From: Panonychus citri
Lineage: Eukaryota > Arthropoda > Arachnida > Trombidiformes > Tetranychidae
Assembly (NCBI RefSeq): GCF_014898815.1
Contig: NW_026515548.1
Coordinates: forward strand, 788,501-852,500
Direction of reading: 5' to 3'
DNA: 64,000 nt
How positions within the stretch are numbered: position 1 is the first letter of the stretch; every line of letters begins with the position of its first letter. Positions 1-12,435 of this stretch are shown one piece after another. The position numbers were made by a program, and so were the translations under genes. The notes under the pieces are model-generated. The model searched no databases. It was not told the origin of the DNA and was given only the letters and a program-made list of their open reading frames with translations.

Positions 1-473
1 CAATCAATTGCTTTCCAATGACCGACAATTAACGTTAAAAACTATGCTTATCATATCAACAATAGAATCATATGTGTAAGATTTAATTATAATCGCAATT
101 AATAAACATATTGGATAGAGTATTTACTTTGCCTTCTCTTTTTTTAATTATCGATTCTCGAACTGCCTCAAAAGCTTTAGTCTTGCACCTAAACTCCGGT
201 TCAAGAAACTAAACACTTGAGATAAAAGTGAATTTACAATAATTTGTAACTTTAATTGTGATCTGACTTTTTGTCCACATACAATTTACTGATAATTCGT
301 AGTGATTAAGAAGAGATTAGAAATGGTTATCAAGCATTATACGCTTGGTCAATCGAAGATGGTCCAATGTCTGTGGAGATTTTATTTGATCATCTTTTTT
401 TCTCTGACGAAATAAAAAAGAACATTAAATTAGTGATCTATTATGTCGATCGAAATCGAAAGTTAATCGTCGA
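1..473. other. AT-rich flank 3' of CFAP36, no gene seen
   Basis: No open frame with recognisable protein similarity was seen here. The stretch lies downstream of the minus-strand CFAP36 gene and would hold its 3' UTR. The CFAP36 stop codon is at its right edge. Confidence 0.5.
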
Positions 474-1750
474 TTAACGATGCTTGTGCTTACCAATTAC
501 TTCGGCTTTCAGTTTAGCAGCCAGTGAACGTCGAAAGCTTAATCCTTCATCTTCGCTCTTACCTTCGCCATTTTCATCGTTTTCTAAGAAACTTTTGATT
601 ACTTTTGCTGATTTTGGTCTTTTCTCTTTGATTTCGAGCTCTTCCAATTGCTCGACTTGACGTTGTCTCTCTTTTCGTTTGGTCTCAATAATCTTATCTC
701 GACGTTTTCTTAAATACTCTTGACGAGCCTTAATCTCAGCTGGATTAATGGATGATCCTTTTGATTTGAGTAAAACTGCTTTCACATCCTCTCCATCATC
801 TTCATCGCCTTCATTTATTGCCGATCTCTCTTCGTTTGATCTGCGATTTATATAATCACCATCATCATTCATATTTAGAGGCTTATAACCTGATCGATTT
901 ACAATTTGACCTTTGATCATTCCTGCAAGTCCATTACTATGACCTTCATCTTCATCATCATCCTCGTTGTTGACATTGGCACTTGTTGATTGATAATCGA
1001 TTCCATTAGAATCTTCATCATTTCCACCTGAGGCCATTACTCTTTTTAATGCTTGGTCCAATTTGGACTGTTCCTTAATCCGTTCCGCTTCCAAACGACC
1101 TTTCTCTTCCATGGCGATTCGAAGTACATCTTCTTTCGCATTATCATCCAAAGCTTCCTGTTCATCTCGAGCATCAGCCATGGATAATTTCATCACTTGT
1201 TCTAGCAACGAATCGTCATCGATCAAGAAACTGATTGTTTTTTCTGCATCATCGGGACTCATTTGACCCAAAGATGTGGTCAGTATGTTCATTGCTTGTA
1301 GATTAAGTTCGATGTTCCTTTTTACCATTAAGGCTCGAAATATATCGTAGTCATTTGCTGCCCAAATTTGTTCGAATAAAGTTTGTTGGAATTTGGCCCC
1401 TAAACTTCCTTTAGCGTTTCGACAAGCCTCTTCGAACTGTTCTAAGGAAATCGAAAGATCTTCCATATGTGCAGATAATAATCGATCGACTAAGAAACTA
1501 TATTCACTGAAGATTTTACGATATTCAGATTCTCTTTCGTCTCGAGTTCTTTTCTCGTCATCCTCATATTCTGGCTCGAATACTGGTACAAGAGAAAAAC
1601 GAAGATTCCAATTTTAGTAAACAATTAAATTTAACAATTAATCTTACCTATTGATCTTTGCTCGATGAAACTACTTATCGGTATATTCCAAATTGGGCCT
1701 TGAAGGAAACCCACGAGTGAGTCGAGTACCCAACTCGTTTCAGCTTCCAT
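474..1750 (-). CDS. CFAP36: Cilia- and flagella-associated protein 36 (CFAP36/CCDC104)
   Basis: Two exons are joined: 1648-1750 (start ATG at 1750-1748) and 474-1582. The intron 1583-1647 begins GTAAG and ends CAG, and the phase-1 junction reads ..EQRSI/VFEPEYEDD. The predicted protein is about 403 aa, against 342 in human. The N-terminal 130 residues form the BART-like domain, with WVLDSLVGFLQGPIWNIP at the start and DYDIFRALMVKRNIELNLQA further in, closely matching human CFAP36. A long acidic and charged coiled-coil C-terminus follows, ending AEVIGKHKHR. In the family this domain binds the small GTPase ARL3 in cilia. Arthropod sensory neurons and sperm are the likely sites of use, which is inference. 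The next gene upstream is OPLAH on the same strand, 1.1 kb away. Confidence 0.93.
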
Positions 1751-2853
1751 GGCCTAAAATCGATAGACCGAAAATCAATAAGAACCAAAATTAAAATCGA
1801 TTCAAAAAAAAGAGACATTTAATTGTCAACAATCAATATGTTAACTGTTATAATGAATAATCAAAAAATAGTTAAGAAATTGAATGAATTGACCAAGAAC
1901 GAGTTCAGATTAATATTAAAAACTTAATCATCGCTGAAATTGATTACAATTGTAATAATGATAAAGAGGAAAAAATCATAATATTATTAGTTAAAGTCTA
2001 CAATTTACTTAACTGATAATCAATATTATCTCAATATAATGACATCTTAATTGATTTCATCAACGTAAAAGCTACAATTTAAATCACTTGATGCTTTTTA
2101 AGATCAATCAAACATGATAATTAACTAATCATTAGCTTGTTACCAAGATTTTATTAGATATTTTTTAGTATTAATAGATTATCACAATTAACTTAATTAT
2201 TTATGATTGATGAAAATTGATTAGACTTACCTGTTTACCGTTTCTGTTACCAATTTTTGAATATCTTACAATTTATTGATCGAGTTAAGAGATGATTATA
2301 TAATTAACTAAGTAGACTGATGATTAATTGTTGAATAATAAGATTAATTTACTATTTCTCAGCTAATTGATTTTAGAAAAGCACAAACATTGTTATTTAG
2401 AAGTTTAAATTGGTTTCGAATTGACAACAATTATCAAAATGATTAAACGAGTCCAAGACCTCGAAGTAAAATTAGACATCAAAACAAAACTTTGGTAACC
2501 AGGGTAATAATTCACATAGATTTTCATCTAACTGTACTTACTTCATCATCTTCCACCCACAATTTATATCACAACAATTGAAATTGATCTTATCAATTAC
2601 TTTTCTCAATGTTGATTATTTACCAATACAAATGGTAGATTATTTTATTTCTGAATAAATATTGGATAATATTTTTCTTCGTCCAGTAATTATGAAAATG
2701 TTACATTGAGAAAACAAGAGATTATATAAACTTGGATAAAAAAGTATCGACATTTCAATAATGTCCAAGTTGGAAATCTATTGGATCACATGGATTATGT
2801 AATCAACTAACTGTTCCTTAATATTTATATCAATTATGATGATTAGTTGGTAA
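1751..2853. other. Intergenic, AT-rich
   Basis: This is the spacer between the OPLAH stop and the CFAP36 start, both on the minus strand. It should contain the CFAP36 promoter. I saw no coding exon, repeat unit or structured RNA. Confidence 0.5.
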
Positions 2854-5800
2854 TTAAGATTCTGGTGAACCATAACCACCACCTCCTGGAGTAATTAGAC
2901 AAAAAGTGTCTCCGGGCTCAACTTTGATTGAAGATTTAGAGCCTAAATTAACTTGACGTCCAATTGAATACGTAATTGTATTGCTTCCTCGAGCTCCTGA
3001 TTCACCACCTAAATTAAGACAATTAATGAGATAATTAGAACCATGAAAATTAAGTTAAACGTAAGATGAAAAGTTCATTTTTACCATGTAATCCATAAGG
3101 TGAGAAAACTCGTCTCTCAGTTAATATCGATAGAACCATTTGTTTACGGAAAAGGATTTTCCTAATGACTCCGTCGCCTCCTTTATACTTTCCGTTTCCT
3201 CCTGAACCTGGATTAAGATGAAACTCTCTTAAGATGATTGGATATCGTCTTTCCATTATTTCGGGATCAGTTATTCGTGTATTAGTCATATGAGTATGAA
3301 CACCACTACGGCCATTCCAAGTAGGCCCAGCTCCTGAAACGTGAAAAAGGAACAATAAATGATAAGATTATTGGATCAGTATTAACGCAAACAAAGGTGA
3401 AGGTTATTTACCTGCTCCACCAGCCACTGTTTCATAATATCCCATGGTTTCATCCCCGAAAGTGACATTATTCATACAACCTTGGGACGCGGCACAAACT
3501 TGGAAAGCTTTAAGGATCACATCGACAACTCGCTGAGAGGTCAAAACATTACCTCCGACAACAGCAGCGTCGATACTTGGCCAAAGAATTGATCCTTGTG
3601 GTATCGTCACCTTAATTGGTTCGAGACAACCTTGATTCAAGGGTATATCATAGCCGATCATACACCGAAGACAATAGATGATTGCTGATAGAGTAACTGC
3701 TTTTGGCGAATTACAATTTCCATAAACTTCGAGACCAGTACCGGTAAAATCAAATGAAGCAGTTCCTTGATTAGGATCAATGTTGATCTTTAACTTGATC
3801 ATTGAACCATCATCCATGTAATCGTAAGCTTCCAAAGTCGAAGTACCAAGTTTAGATGCGATTGAAATCAACATATCACGAACACAACGAGTGGCATTTT
3901 CTTGGATGAATTTCATGTACCTTTGAACGCCTTTTAGCCCAAACTGTCTGATCATTTCATTGACGAGAATAATTCCTTTCTGATTAGCCGCAATTTGAGC
4001 CTTTAGATCACTAATGTTATCTGATAAATTACGAGAACCAAAGTTTCCTGGTTCGATACCAGGAGCTAATAGCGTTTCGATTAGCTTGTGTTCTTGGAAA
4101 ATTTGATTCTCGACAATTTTAAATGACATGAAAACAGCACCTTCTTGAGATAATTTCACTGAATGAGGAGGCATTGATCCTGGTGTTATACCCCCAATGT
4201 CACTGTGATGACCTCGATTGGCGACGAAAAACACTGGTTTAGATGATTCGTTATTCTCATCAAAAACAGGCGTAATTACAGTTAAATCAGGTAAATGTGA
4301 ACCGCCAGCAGCAGGATGATTAGTTAGAATGACGTCTCCCGGTTTTATATCATCTCCACGATGAGAAATCTGAAATTTGACAGCTTCTTGCATGGCACCT
4401 AAATGAACGGGAATATGAGGAGCATTTGACACTAACCCACCATCGGGTCCAAAAAGAGCACACGAAAAGTCCAATCTCTCTTTGATATTTGTCGATGTTG
4501 CAGTTCGTTGAAGGATTCGTCCCATTTGCTCAGCAATGGACATGAACCGATGGGAAAATATTGACAAAGTGATCGAATCGGTCGGAGAAGATTTTGATTC
4601 GGACAATTCAAAGGAATCGTTTTGTGGAACGTCAATTATAACATTTCCTTGAACAGTAATCGATGCCGTACATTCTGGTTCGACTAAAATGGTACATGAT
4701 TTGTCGATAATAATCATCGGACCTTGTAAACTTTGACCTGATCTCAACTTTTCCAAACGGTACACTTTAGTCTCCATGTAACCAATATCTTCAAAGTAAC
4801 AGTTGATAATATTTTCGGGATCAATCAGTCCACTTTCATGCGATTTTGATTCATCTTTCACATTGGTTTCTAAGTTTTTCTCTTCCATTGATTTACCGAT
4901 TCCACGAACTCGAATATCATCAATTATTATTTTCCTCGATGAGTCCATTTTGAACCCAAACTCCCGCTGATAACGAGAGTTAAATGTCTCACCGAAATTT
5001 CCCTTTTGACAAAACATTTCTTCGTCAGTGAGAGAGGAAACATAATTAGGTGAAGTAGATAAAATCATTGAGGGAAAATCCGTTTTATCGTATCTCATGT
5101 TTAAGTATAATTCAAAGCGCAGTTGATTGCGATGGAAACCTTGTTTGAGAAGAGCCTGTTCACATTTGCTAATTAGTTGAGTGAATCTCTCATTAATTGC
5201 ACTGAAATTAGATTCACAGTAATTAAATGCTGAAGGTTCTTGTTCTTCGTGAACAATATCAGCCAAGGCCATTCCATAAGCGGATAAAATACCAGCGAAT
5301 CGATGAATGAAAACTTTTCCAATCCCAAGAGATCGAGCGACTGAACAAGCATGTTGACCTCCGGCTCCACCGAAACAGGTCAAAACATGAGTCGAAGCTG
5401 AGTAACCTTTACCCTCTGTGATCGCTCTTATGGGTCGACACATCGCTTCATTGGCCACTTTGATGAAGCCCAAAGCGACATCTTCAACAGACATTTGCGT
5501 TTTCTGATCTTCATTAATTTCTTCTGTTAATTTGGCCATTGCTTTTAACGACGATTCCCGATCGAGTGGTTGATCTTTAGATGGACCAAAAACTGAAGGA
5601 AAATATTCGGGCAAAACCCTATTAAGAGTAACATTGGCATCAGTTACTGTAAGATGACCACCGAATCGATAACAAACTGGACCGGGATGAGCACCGGCTG
5701 ATTCTGGACCAACAACGAAAAGACCAGAACGATAAAATAAACGTGAACCTCCACCAGCAGCCACAGTATTAATGTCCAGCTGAGGAGCTTTAATAACTAC

Positions 5801-6856
5801 TCCCGCGGTCACATTTTCGTATGTGTGGTCAAGTGTATTGTGATATCGAGAGACATCGGTTGATGTACCACCCATATCGAAGCCAATAATTGGCTGATCA
5901 GACCCAAGATCGGCGACAGTGGTTCTTGAATAGCCAACAACTCCACCCGCTGGACCAGAAAGAATGGCTTTGAATCCAGTAAACTGATCGACTGGGGTCA
6001 ATCCTCCGTCTGATTGAATGAACAGAACGGGAAGTGATTTTAAACCATCAACGAATCCAGAAGCAAAATCATTGATGTAACGATGAATGGCCGGAGTCAA
6101 ATAAGCGTCAGCACACGAGGTGAATCCTCTGTCGACAATTTTGACCATCGGCATAACTTTGGAAGACAAAGTAACATAATTAAACCCAAGTTCTTTCGCC
6201 AATGATTCAACTTGATTCTCATGATCAGGGTAAATGTAAGAATGAAGCAAAGCAACAGCTAAACTATTGATTCCAGAAGATTTTAATTCGATCAATTGAT
6301 TTCTCACTGAATCAAGATCGACAGTTTTTTCGATGAGAACAGTTTCCCCGGTGATACCGACGGCTTTCGGTAGATCGGCCAGTTCGGAGACACAACATTT
6401 CTCTGAGGCTAACAAGACACGCTCATCGATCTCAATAACAGTCGAATAGATGACATCAGGAATGGTCACTTTGAGGTCGAAAATATTAGGACGAGATTGA
6501 TTACCGATGTAAAGAACGTCACGAAAACCTTTGGTCAACAAAAGGGCCATCGGTTCACCTTTACGTTCGAGTAGAGCGTTTGTAGCGACAGTTGTTCCCA
6601 TTCGAATGCTTTTTATCACTGATCCATCGATCAATTGTTTTCCTTTAGAAGGCACTTTGCTAGAGGAGATTGTTGAATTGTAAGAATCAATAACTCGACG
6701 AATTCCTTCCCTCGGGGCATCGTCATAATTATCGGGATCTCGAGATAACAATTTAGTCGTAACAACAGAACCATCGGGACACTTGGCATAGACATCGGTG
6801 AATGTGCCACCTCTGTCAATACAGAACTCGAAACCTTTTTCAATTGTTTCCGTCAT
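2854..6856 (-). CDS. OPLAH: 5-oxoprolinase (ATP-hydrolysing)
   Basis: Three exons are seen: 3412-6856, 3085-3333 and 2854-3008, all phase 1 with GT-AG introns of 78 and 76 nt. The predicted length is 1282 aa (human 1288), so the protein is full length. It opens 5-oxo-L-proline to glutamate using ATP in the cytosol, in the gamma-glutamyl/glutathione cycle. Domains in order: hydantoinase A N-terminal part with FCIDRGGTFTDVYAK near residue 11; the ATPase-like core with GPAGGVVGY and GFDMGGTSTDVSRY near residues 300-340; then the hydantoinase B half from about residue 760, with MGRILQRTATSTNIKERLDF and, across the first splice, ETVAGGAGAGPTWNGRSGVH. The end GGGGYGSPES matches the animal C-terminus. 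Reading through the first intron would give premature stops. No damage was seen. Confidence 0.97.
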
Positions 6857-8230
6857 TCTATCCTAACAAAAAGACTTAATTAACTTGACTAATCAGATCT
6901 AATCAGTAATAAATCAAGAAAATCGTTGACAACCACAAGCTTATGTTTACTTTGTTTACTTTACACTCTCATGATTATCAATCCACATGGAAATCACTAG
7001 CAATTAATTAGTCGATTTTATGGTAATTAACAAGGTTAAAAGAGGTCAGAGACACAATTGAAAAGGGAAAAGATCAACTAATTAATAGAAAATGACAAGA
7101 GAGATGATTAATTGTGAAAAGTGAAAGCAACAATTTACTTAACCATTTTCACTCGTTAAACTTTTCTAATCAAATGAATGACATAAAATCATAATTATTA
7201 CAATTCAACTGGTGAGGAAAAGCAACCGCGCTCTTTGAAAGAGTCAAGTTAATTGTTGATTAAGATTCTGCTCTTAATTGTGATACTTGATGATCAAAGT
7301 GTCGCTTAAAGACAAGGGTAGTTAATGGTGTTGATTAAAAGATGAATTATCGATTAACAATTCACTTATCCTAATTTCATTTTCTCGACTGGTTGATCAT
7401 GATGATGGAAGGTGACTTACCTTAATTAGTGATTAGCACGACAATTAAACTCTACCACCAATGAAGAAAAGAGTTAATTGTTGATTGATTTTGTTGATTT
7501 AAATTGTTTTCTTTTTCTTTTCGTTTTGATGATTAGATTAGAACATCGAGTTCCATTTGAATTAACCGCTTTTCACTTTTTCTCCAAAAAATCTCATCTG
7601 TTTTGGTTGCGATAAATTTGATTGTTGATCAGACAATTAACTTGATTATTTCTCTCTGATGTAATTGATTTAAAGGTTAATTTCTAATTAATTTGAAATT
7701 GCCAGAATCTATTCTATTTAAAAAGTTACTTTAACTCTTTCGTATTGGTTAATCTGTGATTTAATTTACTCAAAGTTGTTGAGGAAAATATTTTCTTTAT
7801 CCTCACTGATATGGATTGGTCATTGATCATAATTGTGACTCTTGGCAACAACATAAACAATAATTGTAACCATAATAATTATGTTAACAATTTAATTATT
7901 TGTCAACCTTTATTCTTGCAACCTTAATCAATCGATTGTGATTATGATCCTGTTCATGGCGATGAGGATTAAATTGTATTTTTGGTAAACAATTCAATCT
8001 GCTTTTCTTTTGATCATCAATTTTTGCTTTCTCTTTATACTTTCACTCTTATTTTGACTAATCATGCTAACAATATATCCAATTAGCAATAACCATGGTT
8101 AATCTGGTTAATCTATTTGTGATTAATTAACCATTAATTGTAGCTTCAAGTGTTTATTTTTGTTAAATATCTTCTCTTGACACTATTTTTCTACAACTAA
8201 TTTATTGTCCTCACCATTACTCTTTGGATT
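6857..8230. promoter_or_regulatory. Divergent intergenic region OPLAH/STRAD
   Basis: About 1.37 kb separates the start codons of OPLAH (-) and STRAD (+), so both promoters should lie here. The sequence is AT-rich with many TTAATTG-type words. No exon or repeat was recognised. Confidence 0.4.
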
Positions 8231-9536
8231 ATGGATTATCCCACTTCAATGTCCATCAATTTACTTGATTGTTCACCTGATTCTTATCGTCTTTTGGATA
8301 AAATTAAGGAGAAAATATATAAAGGAGAATATCTTTCAACTGGACAAACCTTATCAATTAAGAAAATCAATCTGGACCAATTGACCGACAATCAAATGAA
8401 CAATATTAAAAAGGATGTTTGGATCAACAGATTATTAAGACATGAAAATGTTTTACCTTTTCTTTCATGTTTCCTTCAATCTGAAAATCTTTGGATTGCA
8501 TCACCTTACTGCCAATTTGGATCAGCATCTGATCTGAGTAAACCCTCAGGGTTAATTGAACTTGCTATTGCATTTATGATTCGTGATACTCTTGCTGCTC
8601 TGGAATATATTCATAATCAAGGAATTATTCATCGAGCCATTCGTGGTCAACATATACTAGTCTATGGTCCTCAAGGCAAATGTTTATTAACTGGTTTCCA
8701 ATATGCAACAAGTACAATGTCGGACGGTAAATTATTACAATCAGTCCATTCGTATCCCGACAATGCAAAAACGAACCTTAATTGGTTAGCACCTGAACTA
8801 CTGGAACAAAATCTTCTTGGTTATACATCAACTTCGGACATTTACTCTCTTGGTATAACTTGTTGTGAACTCGCCAATGGTTGTGTCCCTTTCTCTGATC
8901 TTCAGCCAACGGAAATGCTGTTGGACAAATTAACGGGAAATTTTCCCCGACCCATTGATTCAAATTGTGGAGAACTATCAGAATTACCTACTAATGGTAA
9001 TTATAATTTTTCCACATTTAGTAATCTCCAATAATCTCCAATCAACCTTTTTCTTTTTCTTCTTCTCCTTCAATGATTAGATTATATTATGCTTCTAATC
9101 AATTCACTCTCAATCTAATCAAACTCTTGATGAAATTCACCAATTGTTCACTAATTACTATTTTATATCTTCTCTCTTGTTTCAGATTTAAATGAAGAAG
9201 AACGGCTTAGATACGAAGCTTATCGAAATCGACGATTCAGTTCTCATTTTCATACATTCACTGTTGATCTTTGTCTCCATCATGATCCATACAAAAGGTT
9301 AGTTAATTAATTGCGAGAATTTAAATCGACGATTATTAATTTTGATTCATCTTTTTTTACCTCTTGTACTTTTACTAATCAATTTGGATGCTATTAAATG
9401 GTAACGCTTCCTCTTTGGATGTTTACAATTACTCAGACCGTCTGCTGCACAATTACTTAACCATAAATTCATCAAACAATTAAAGAAACTGGATAGTGGT
9501 ACAAACTTGCTGACAATATTAAATCGGGATAGTTGA
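8231..9536 (+). CDS. STRADA: STE20-related adaptor pseudokinase (STRAD)
   Basis: Three exons, 8231-8996, 9186-9297 and 9437-9536, join in phases 1 and 2 to give 325 aa. Similarity to STRAD-alpha is clear: ELAIAF..RDTLAALEYIH, then WLAPELLEQNLLGY and SDIYSLGITCCELANG. It is a pseudokinase. The HRD motif reads HRAIRGQHIL (residues 134-143, no catalytic Asp) and DFG reads TGF (154-156). The AxK-like lysine appears as LSIKKI. In animals STRAD binds and activates the LKB1 kinase with MO25. The protein ends LLTILNRDS and lacks the C-terminal WEF tail that docks human STRAD-alpha to MO25, so it is shorter than the human 431 aa. The part from residue 178 onward, with its introns, is copied at 48.66 kb. 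The STRADA/STRADB choice is not resolved. Confidence 0.9.
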
Positions 9537-11181
9537 TGACTTTCTGTTTCTCTCTCTCTCTCTCTTACTCTAATTGTTTATCATTTTGTAACAAAAATAT
9601 ATCAAACCGTTGGTTCTATGTTTATATTCAATTAACAACAATTAAGGTTACCTTCAAAGTTGGTTAATCAATTTCATGGGATTTTCAATGACAATTTGTA
9701 AACAGAATCACAACAAAAAAAACTGGATAATTTATCAAATTGTAAATGTAACAATTATCCTGATCATCTGCCTGAGAATTACAAATTGTGAACAAATTTG
9801 AGAAACTAAATCAATCAATAGTTTAACTCATTCAACAAGTAATAGCAAGTGTCTTAATTAACTACAATTTTCGCCATTGATTAAACTGTTACAATTTCCA
9901 AATTTACTAAAAGGAAATTTTTTCGTGTATCAAATTAACTCTTCCAGTAAAAAAAAAGTCTTGATAACAATTTGATTTTCTGTCTTGATCATTAATCTTT
10001 ATTTTGTCTCATTCACATTTTCGTAATTAAATTTTATTTCGATTTGTGATTATAATTAAAATTTCCATCGGTAAAATAAATAGTAGAATTGAACATAGTC
10101 TCAATAATTTGAAGTTCGGGTGTTTAGTTTTGTGTGAATAGAATTGAGAATGATTATCTTGATGATTTCATCTTTTCTCTGATTGTTTTGTTTTACTTTT
10201 TTATTCTACCCTAAAAATATAAATTATCTCTTTTTGATTATAAATGATGATGATTATATAAAATATGGATCAGAAATAAAATAGATTGATGATGTTAGTA
10301 GTAGGCGGCTTTCAATTAGATATGAAAACATCTCACAGACAATTGTATTTACATGTGAACTCCGAATTAGTGTTCATTTAATTTAGTAGAGATAATGTAA
10401 TTGTGGTTATAATTACTATGAGGATAATAATTAAACATAAGTAGATGACAGTCTTTTTACGACGAGCCTTTTTGTGGTAGATCACTGCTTTAGCTGTTTC
10501 TTCATTGGCTTTGGCTACATAATTTTTGGTTTCAACGACTTGGTGTTCAATCCGGTCGACCATATCTCCCTGAGAATCAACCAGCACCGCCATGTCCAGG
10601 AAAAGATCATGAAGCTCTTTGATACTTTTCTCCAGTTTGATTATATCTGCATGACGAGCGGTTATGTCAGCCAATGTTTGCTTGGCTGCTTTCGAATCGG
10701 CTAAAATACGTTGGGTGAAAATTTCTGGATCTTTACTTTCCAACAATTCTTCCAATCCTTCATCGGTGGTACTGTTTCCGGTAACTTCTAATTGCGCCTT
10801 GATAACTTGTTTACACTTTTCTCTATATTCAATCTGTGCGTTATTGTATTGATGCATGATATCAGCAAAGCGTTTGGATAAAGCTGAATGTTGGGTAAAT
10901 CTAATCCGATAAAGTGCAGATGATTTATCGACACCCTCCATGGAAATCATTGAATTTTCTATATCCTTAAGCTTATTTTTAATTTTTGTCGCTGATTTTT
11001 TAATCGATGACATAAGAGCCTCCAAATCTTCATCACCACTTTCATTTAAAGGCGAGGCAATGGCAGCAGAAAACTTTTTCATCTCCTCTATTTGAGAACA
11101 CAGATGATCCAATGTTTCCTGTATAATAGTTACCTCATTAAAAAAACTTTCCATGAATTTAGGTCCTTCTTCCAGTTTGAT
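8761..11181 (+). repeat. Segmental duplication, source copy (STRAD 3' half + syntaxin-1)
   Basis: This segment recurs at 48657-51065 in the same orientation with only scattered substitutions and small indels, introns included. The left edge is inside STRAD exon 1 at CAATGCAAAAACG. The right edge is inside the syntaxin-1 N-terminal coding region at CTTCCAGTTTGAT. This copy is taken as the source because both genes are complete here. Confidence 0.93.
9537..10377. other. Convergent 3' region between STRAD and syntaxin-1
   Basis: No gene was seen. The stretch carries the 3' UTRs of the two convergent genes. A CTCTCTCTCTCT tract near 9551 is shorter in the second copy at 49.45 kb. Confidence 0.5.
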
Positions 11182-11262
11182 CATCACTTCACTTCCATCA
11201 CCACTTTCATCCGAAGATTCACCACGAGCAGCCCTTAGAGCTGCAAGTCGATCCCGAGCCAT
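10378..11262 (-). CDS. Syx1A: Syntaxin-1 (plasma-membrane t-SNARE)
   Basis: An uninterrupted frame of 294 aa begins at 11262-11260 with MARDRLAALRAA, matching the MTKDRLAALKAA start of syntaxin-1; a longer upstream extension of the frame is rejected. An N-terminal Habc three-helix domain spans roughly residues 35-160. The SNARE motif covers about 195-260, with the zero-layer glutamine in LVDSQGDMVDRIEHQ. A basic RRKK precedes one C-terminal membrane span (VIYLCLIIILIVIITTITLS). It is the t-SNARE for regulated exocytosis and synaptic vesicle fusion with SNAP-25 and synaptobrevin. The coding region has no intron. KMT5A starts divergently 385 bp away. A nearly identical, N-terminally truncated copy lies at 50.26-51.06 kb. 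Confidence 0.95.
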   Translation of the reverse strand: MARDRLAALRAARGESSDESGDGSEVMIKLEEGPKFMESFFNEVTIIQETLDHLCSQIEEMKKFSAAIASPLNESGDEDLEALMSSIKKSATKIKNKLKDIENSMISMEGVDKSSALYRIRFTQHSALSKRFADIMHQYNNAQIEYREKCKQVIKAQLEVTGNSTTDEGLEELLESKDPEIFTQRILADSKAAKQTLADITARHADIIKLEKSIKELHDLFLDMAVLVDSQGDMVDRIEHQVVETKNYVAKANEETAKAVIYHKKARRKKTVIYLCLIIILIVIITTITLSLLN

Positions 11263-11647
11263 AACCAAAGTAAACCAAAAACAGAAAACAGAGGCCAAAC
11301 AATTAGAGAAAAAAAACAAACAAAAAAAAAAGAAAAACACTAAACCCAAACAATCAAGAGAAGGTGACTAACAATCAGACAATCATCAGGCTGTTGCTTT
11401 CGCTCACAAGGGAACATCAGATTCTCCGAACATCGATTAATCGAAATTCGATATCGATACTATCGAAGAATGTCAGTTAACAATAACAAAGAATTTGATT
11501 CTCTTTTAAAGCTCTTCAGCATTTCCGTTGCTTCTCATCTAAATTGTTGTTTAATTCAATTTTGGAAAATTTTTAATTATTCTTTTTATTTTATCTTTGA
11601 TTAGTTGAATCGAATTATTTTATTCTCTTGTAAACAAATGCTTTGAA
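11263..11647. promoter_or_regulatory. Divergent promoter region syntaxin-1/KMT5A
   Basis: Only 385 bp separates the two opposite start codons, so both core promoters or a shared bidirectional promoter must lie here. A palindromic stretch around 11429-11466 is rich in TCGAT words (ATCGATTAATCGA, GATATCGATA). Confidence 0.45.
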
Positions 11648-12435
11648 ATGTCAAATATTGAGATTAAAGAAGAGACTAAACAAGCTGGAAAACAAGGTAA
11701 AAAAAAATCTAAAAAAGTATCTACAAAAGAATCTAAAAAACAAGTCAATTCAAAACAATCTACTAAACAACCTGTCAAACTTATTAGTGATTATTTTACA
11801 CGAGCTAAAAGAATACCATTTAAGGTTCTTGTTCAACAGGAGGAGAAAAAGATTAAACATCATTTGATTGGTAAAACTGATCCGAAAGGATTTAAGATTA
11901 TTGAATCTCAAGAAAAAGGTAAAGGTGTTGTTTGTGTTAATAAAATAAGCAAAGGAAGTTTCGTTTGTGAATATTCTGGTGATCTAATTAAAATTTCCGA
12001 AGCAAAAGTAAGTTGATTATCGTTTATATTGTTCTATACTTGTTGGTTTTTTGTTCTGTCTCATGAATGTTGTTCATAAGAGATTTGAAATGAACTCACT
12101 TTCTTATTTGTTTATCTTTTCATTTTTACTTCTATTCACAGACTCGAGAACAAGAATATGAAAAGGAAAAATTTGGCTGTTATATGTATTTCTTTGATTG
12201 GAATAATAGACGTTATTGTGTTGATGCAACCAAACCCACGGAAAGAATTGGCCGTCTAATTAATCATAGTCGTAAATCTCCTAATCTAAAGACCAAAGTA
12301 TTTCCAATTGACGATGTTCCTCATCTGATTTTCATCACTCTTCGTGACATTGAACCAGGAGAGGAATTGCTTTATGATTACGGTGAAAGAAACAAAGACG
12401 CTATCGCAGCGCATCCATGGCTTGTGTCTAGTTGA
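11648..12435 (+). CDS. KMT5A: Histone H4-K20 monomethyltransferase (SET8/PR-Set7)
   Basis: Two exons, 11648-12007 and 12142-12435, joined in phase 0 (GTAAGT...CACAG) give 217 aa. The N-terminal 50 residues are lysine-rich and low in complexity. The SET domain follows: KGVVCVNKISKGSFVCEYSG, then GCYMYFFDWNNRRYCVDAT, GRLINHSRKSPN (the NHS motif that binds S-adenosylmethionine), and EELLYDYGERNK. The end AHPWL matches the KMT5A C-terminus, which has no post-SET cysteines. The enzyme monomethylates H4K20 in the nucleus for chromosome compaction and S/M-phase control. It is shorter than human (393 aa) because the disordered N-terminus is reduced; an additional upstream exon cannot be excluded. Confidence 0.93.

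Noticed and set aside
10378..11349. Syntaxin start at 11349 (longer frame with a Phe-rich leader)
   Set aside because: The first 29 residues come from a T-rich 5' UTR read in frame. The MARDRLAALRAA start at 11262 matches the syntaxin-1 family.
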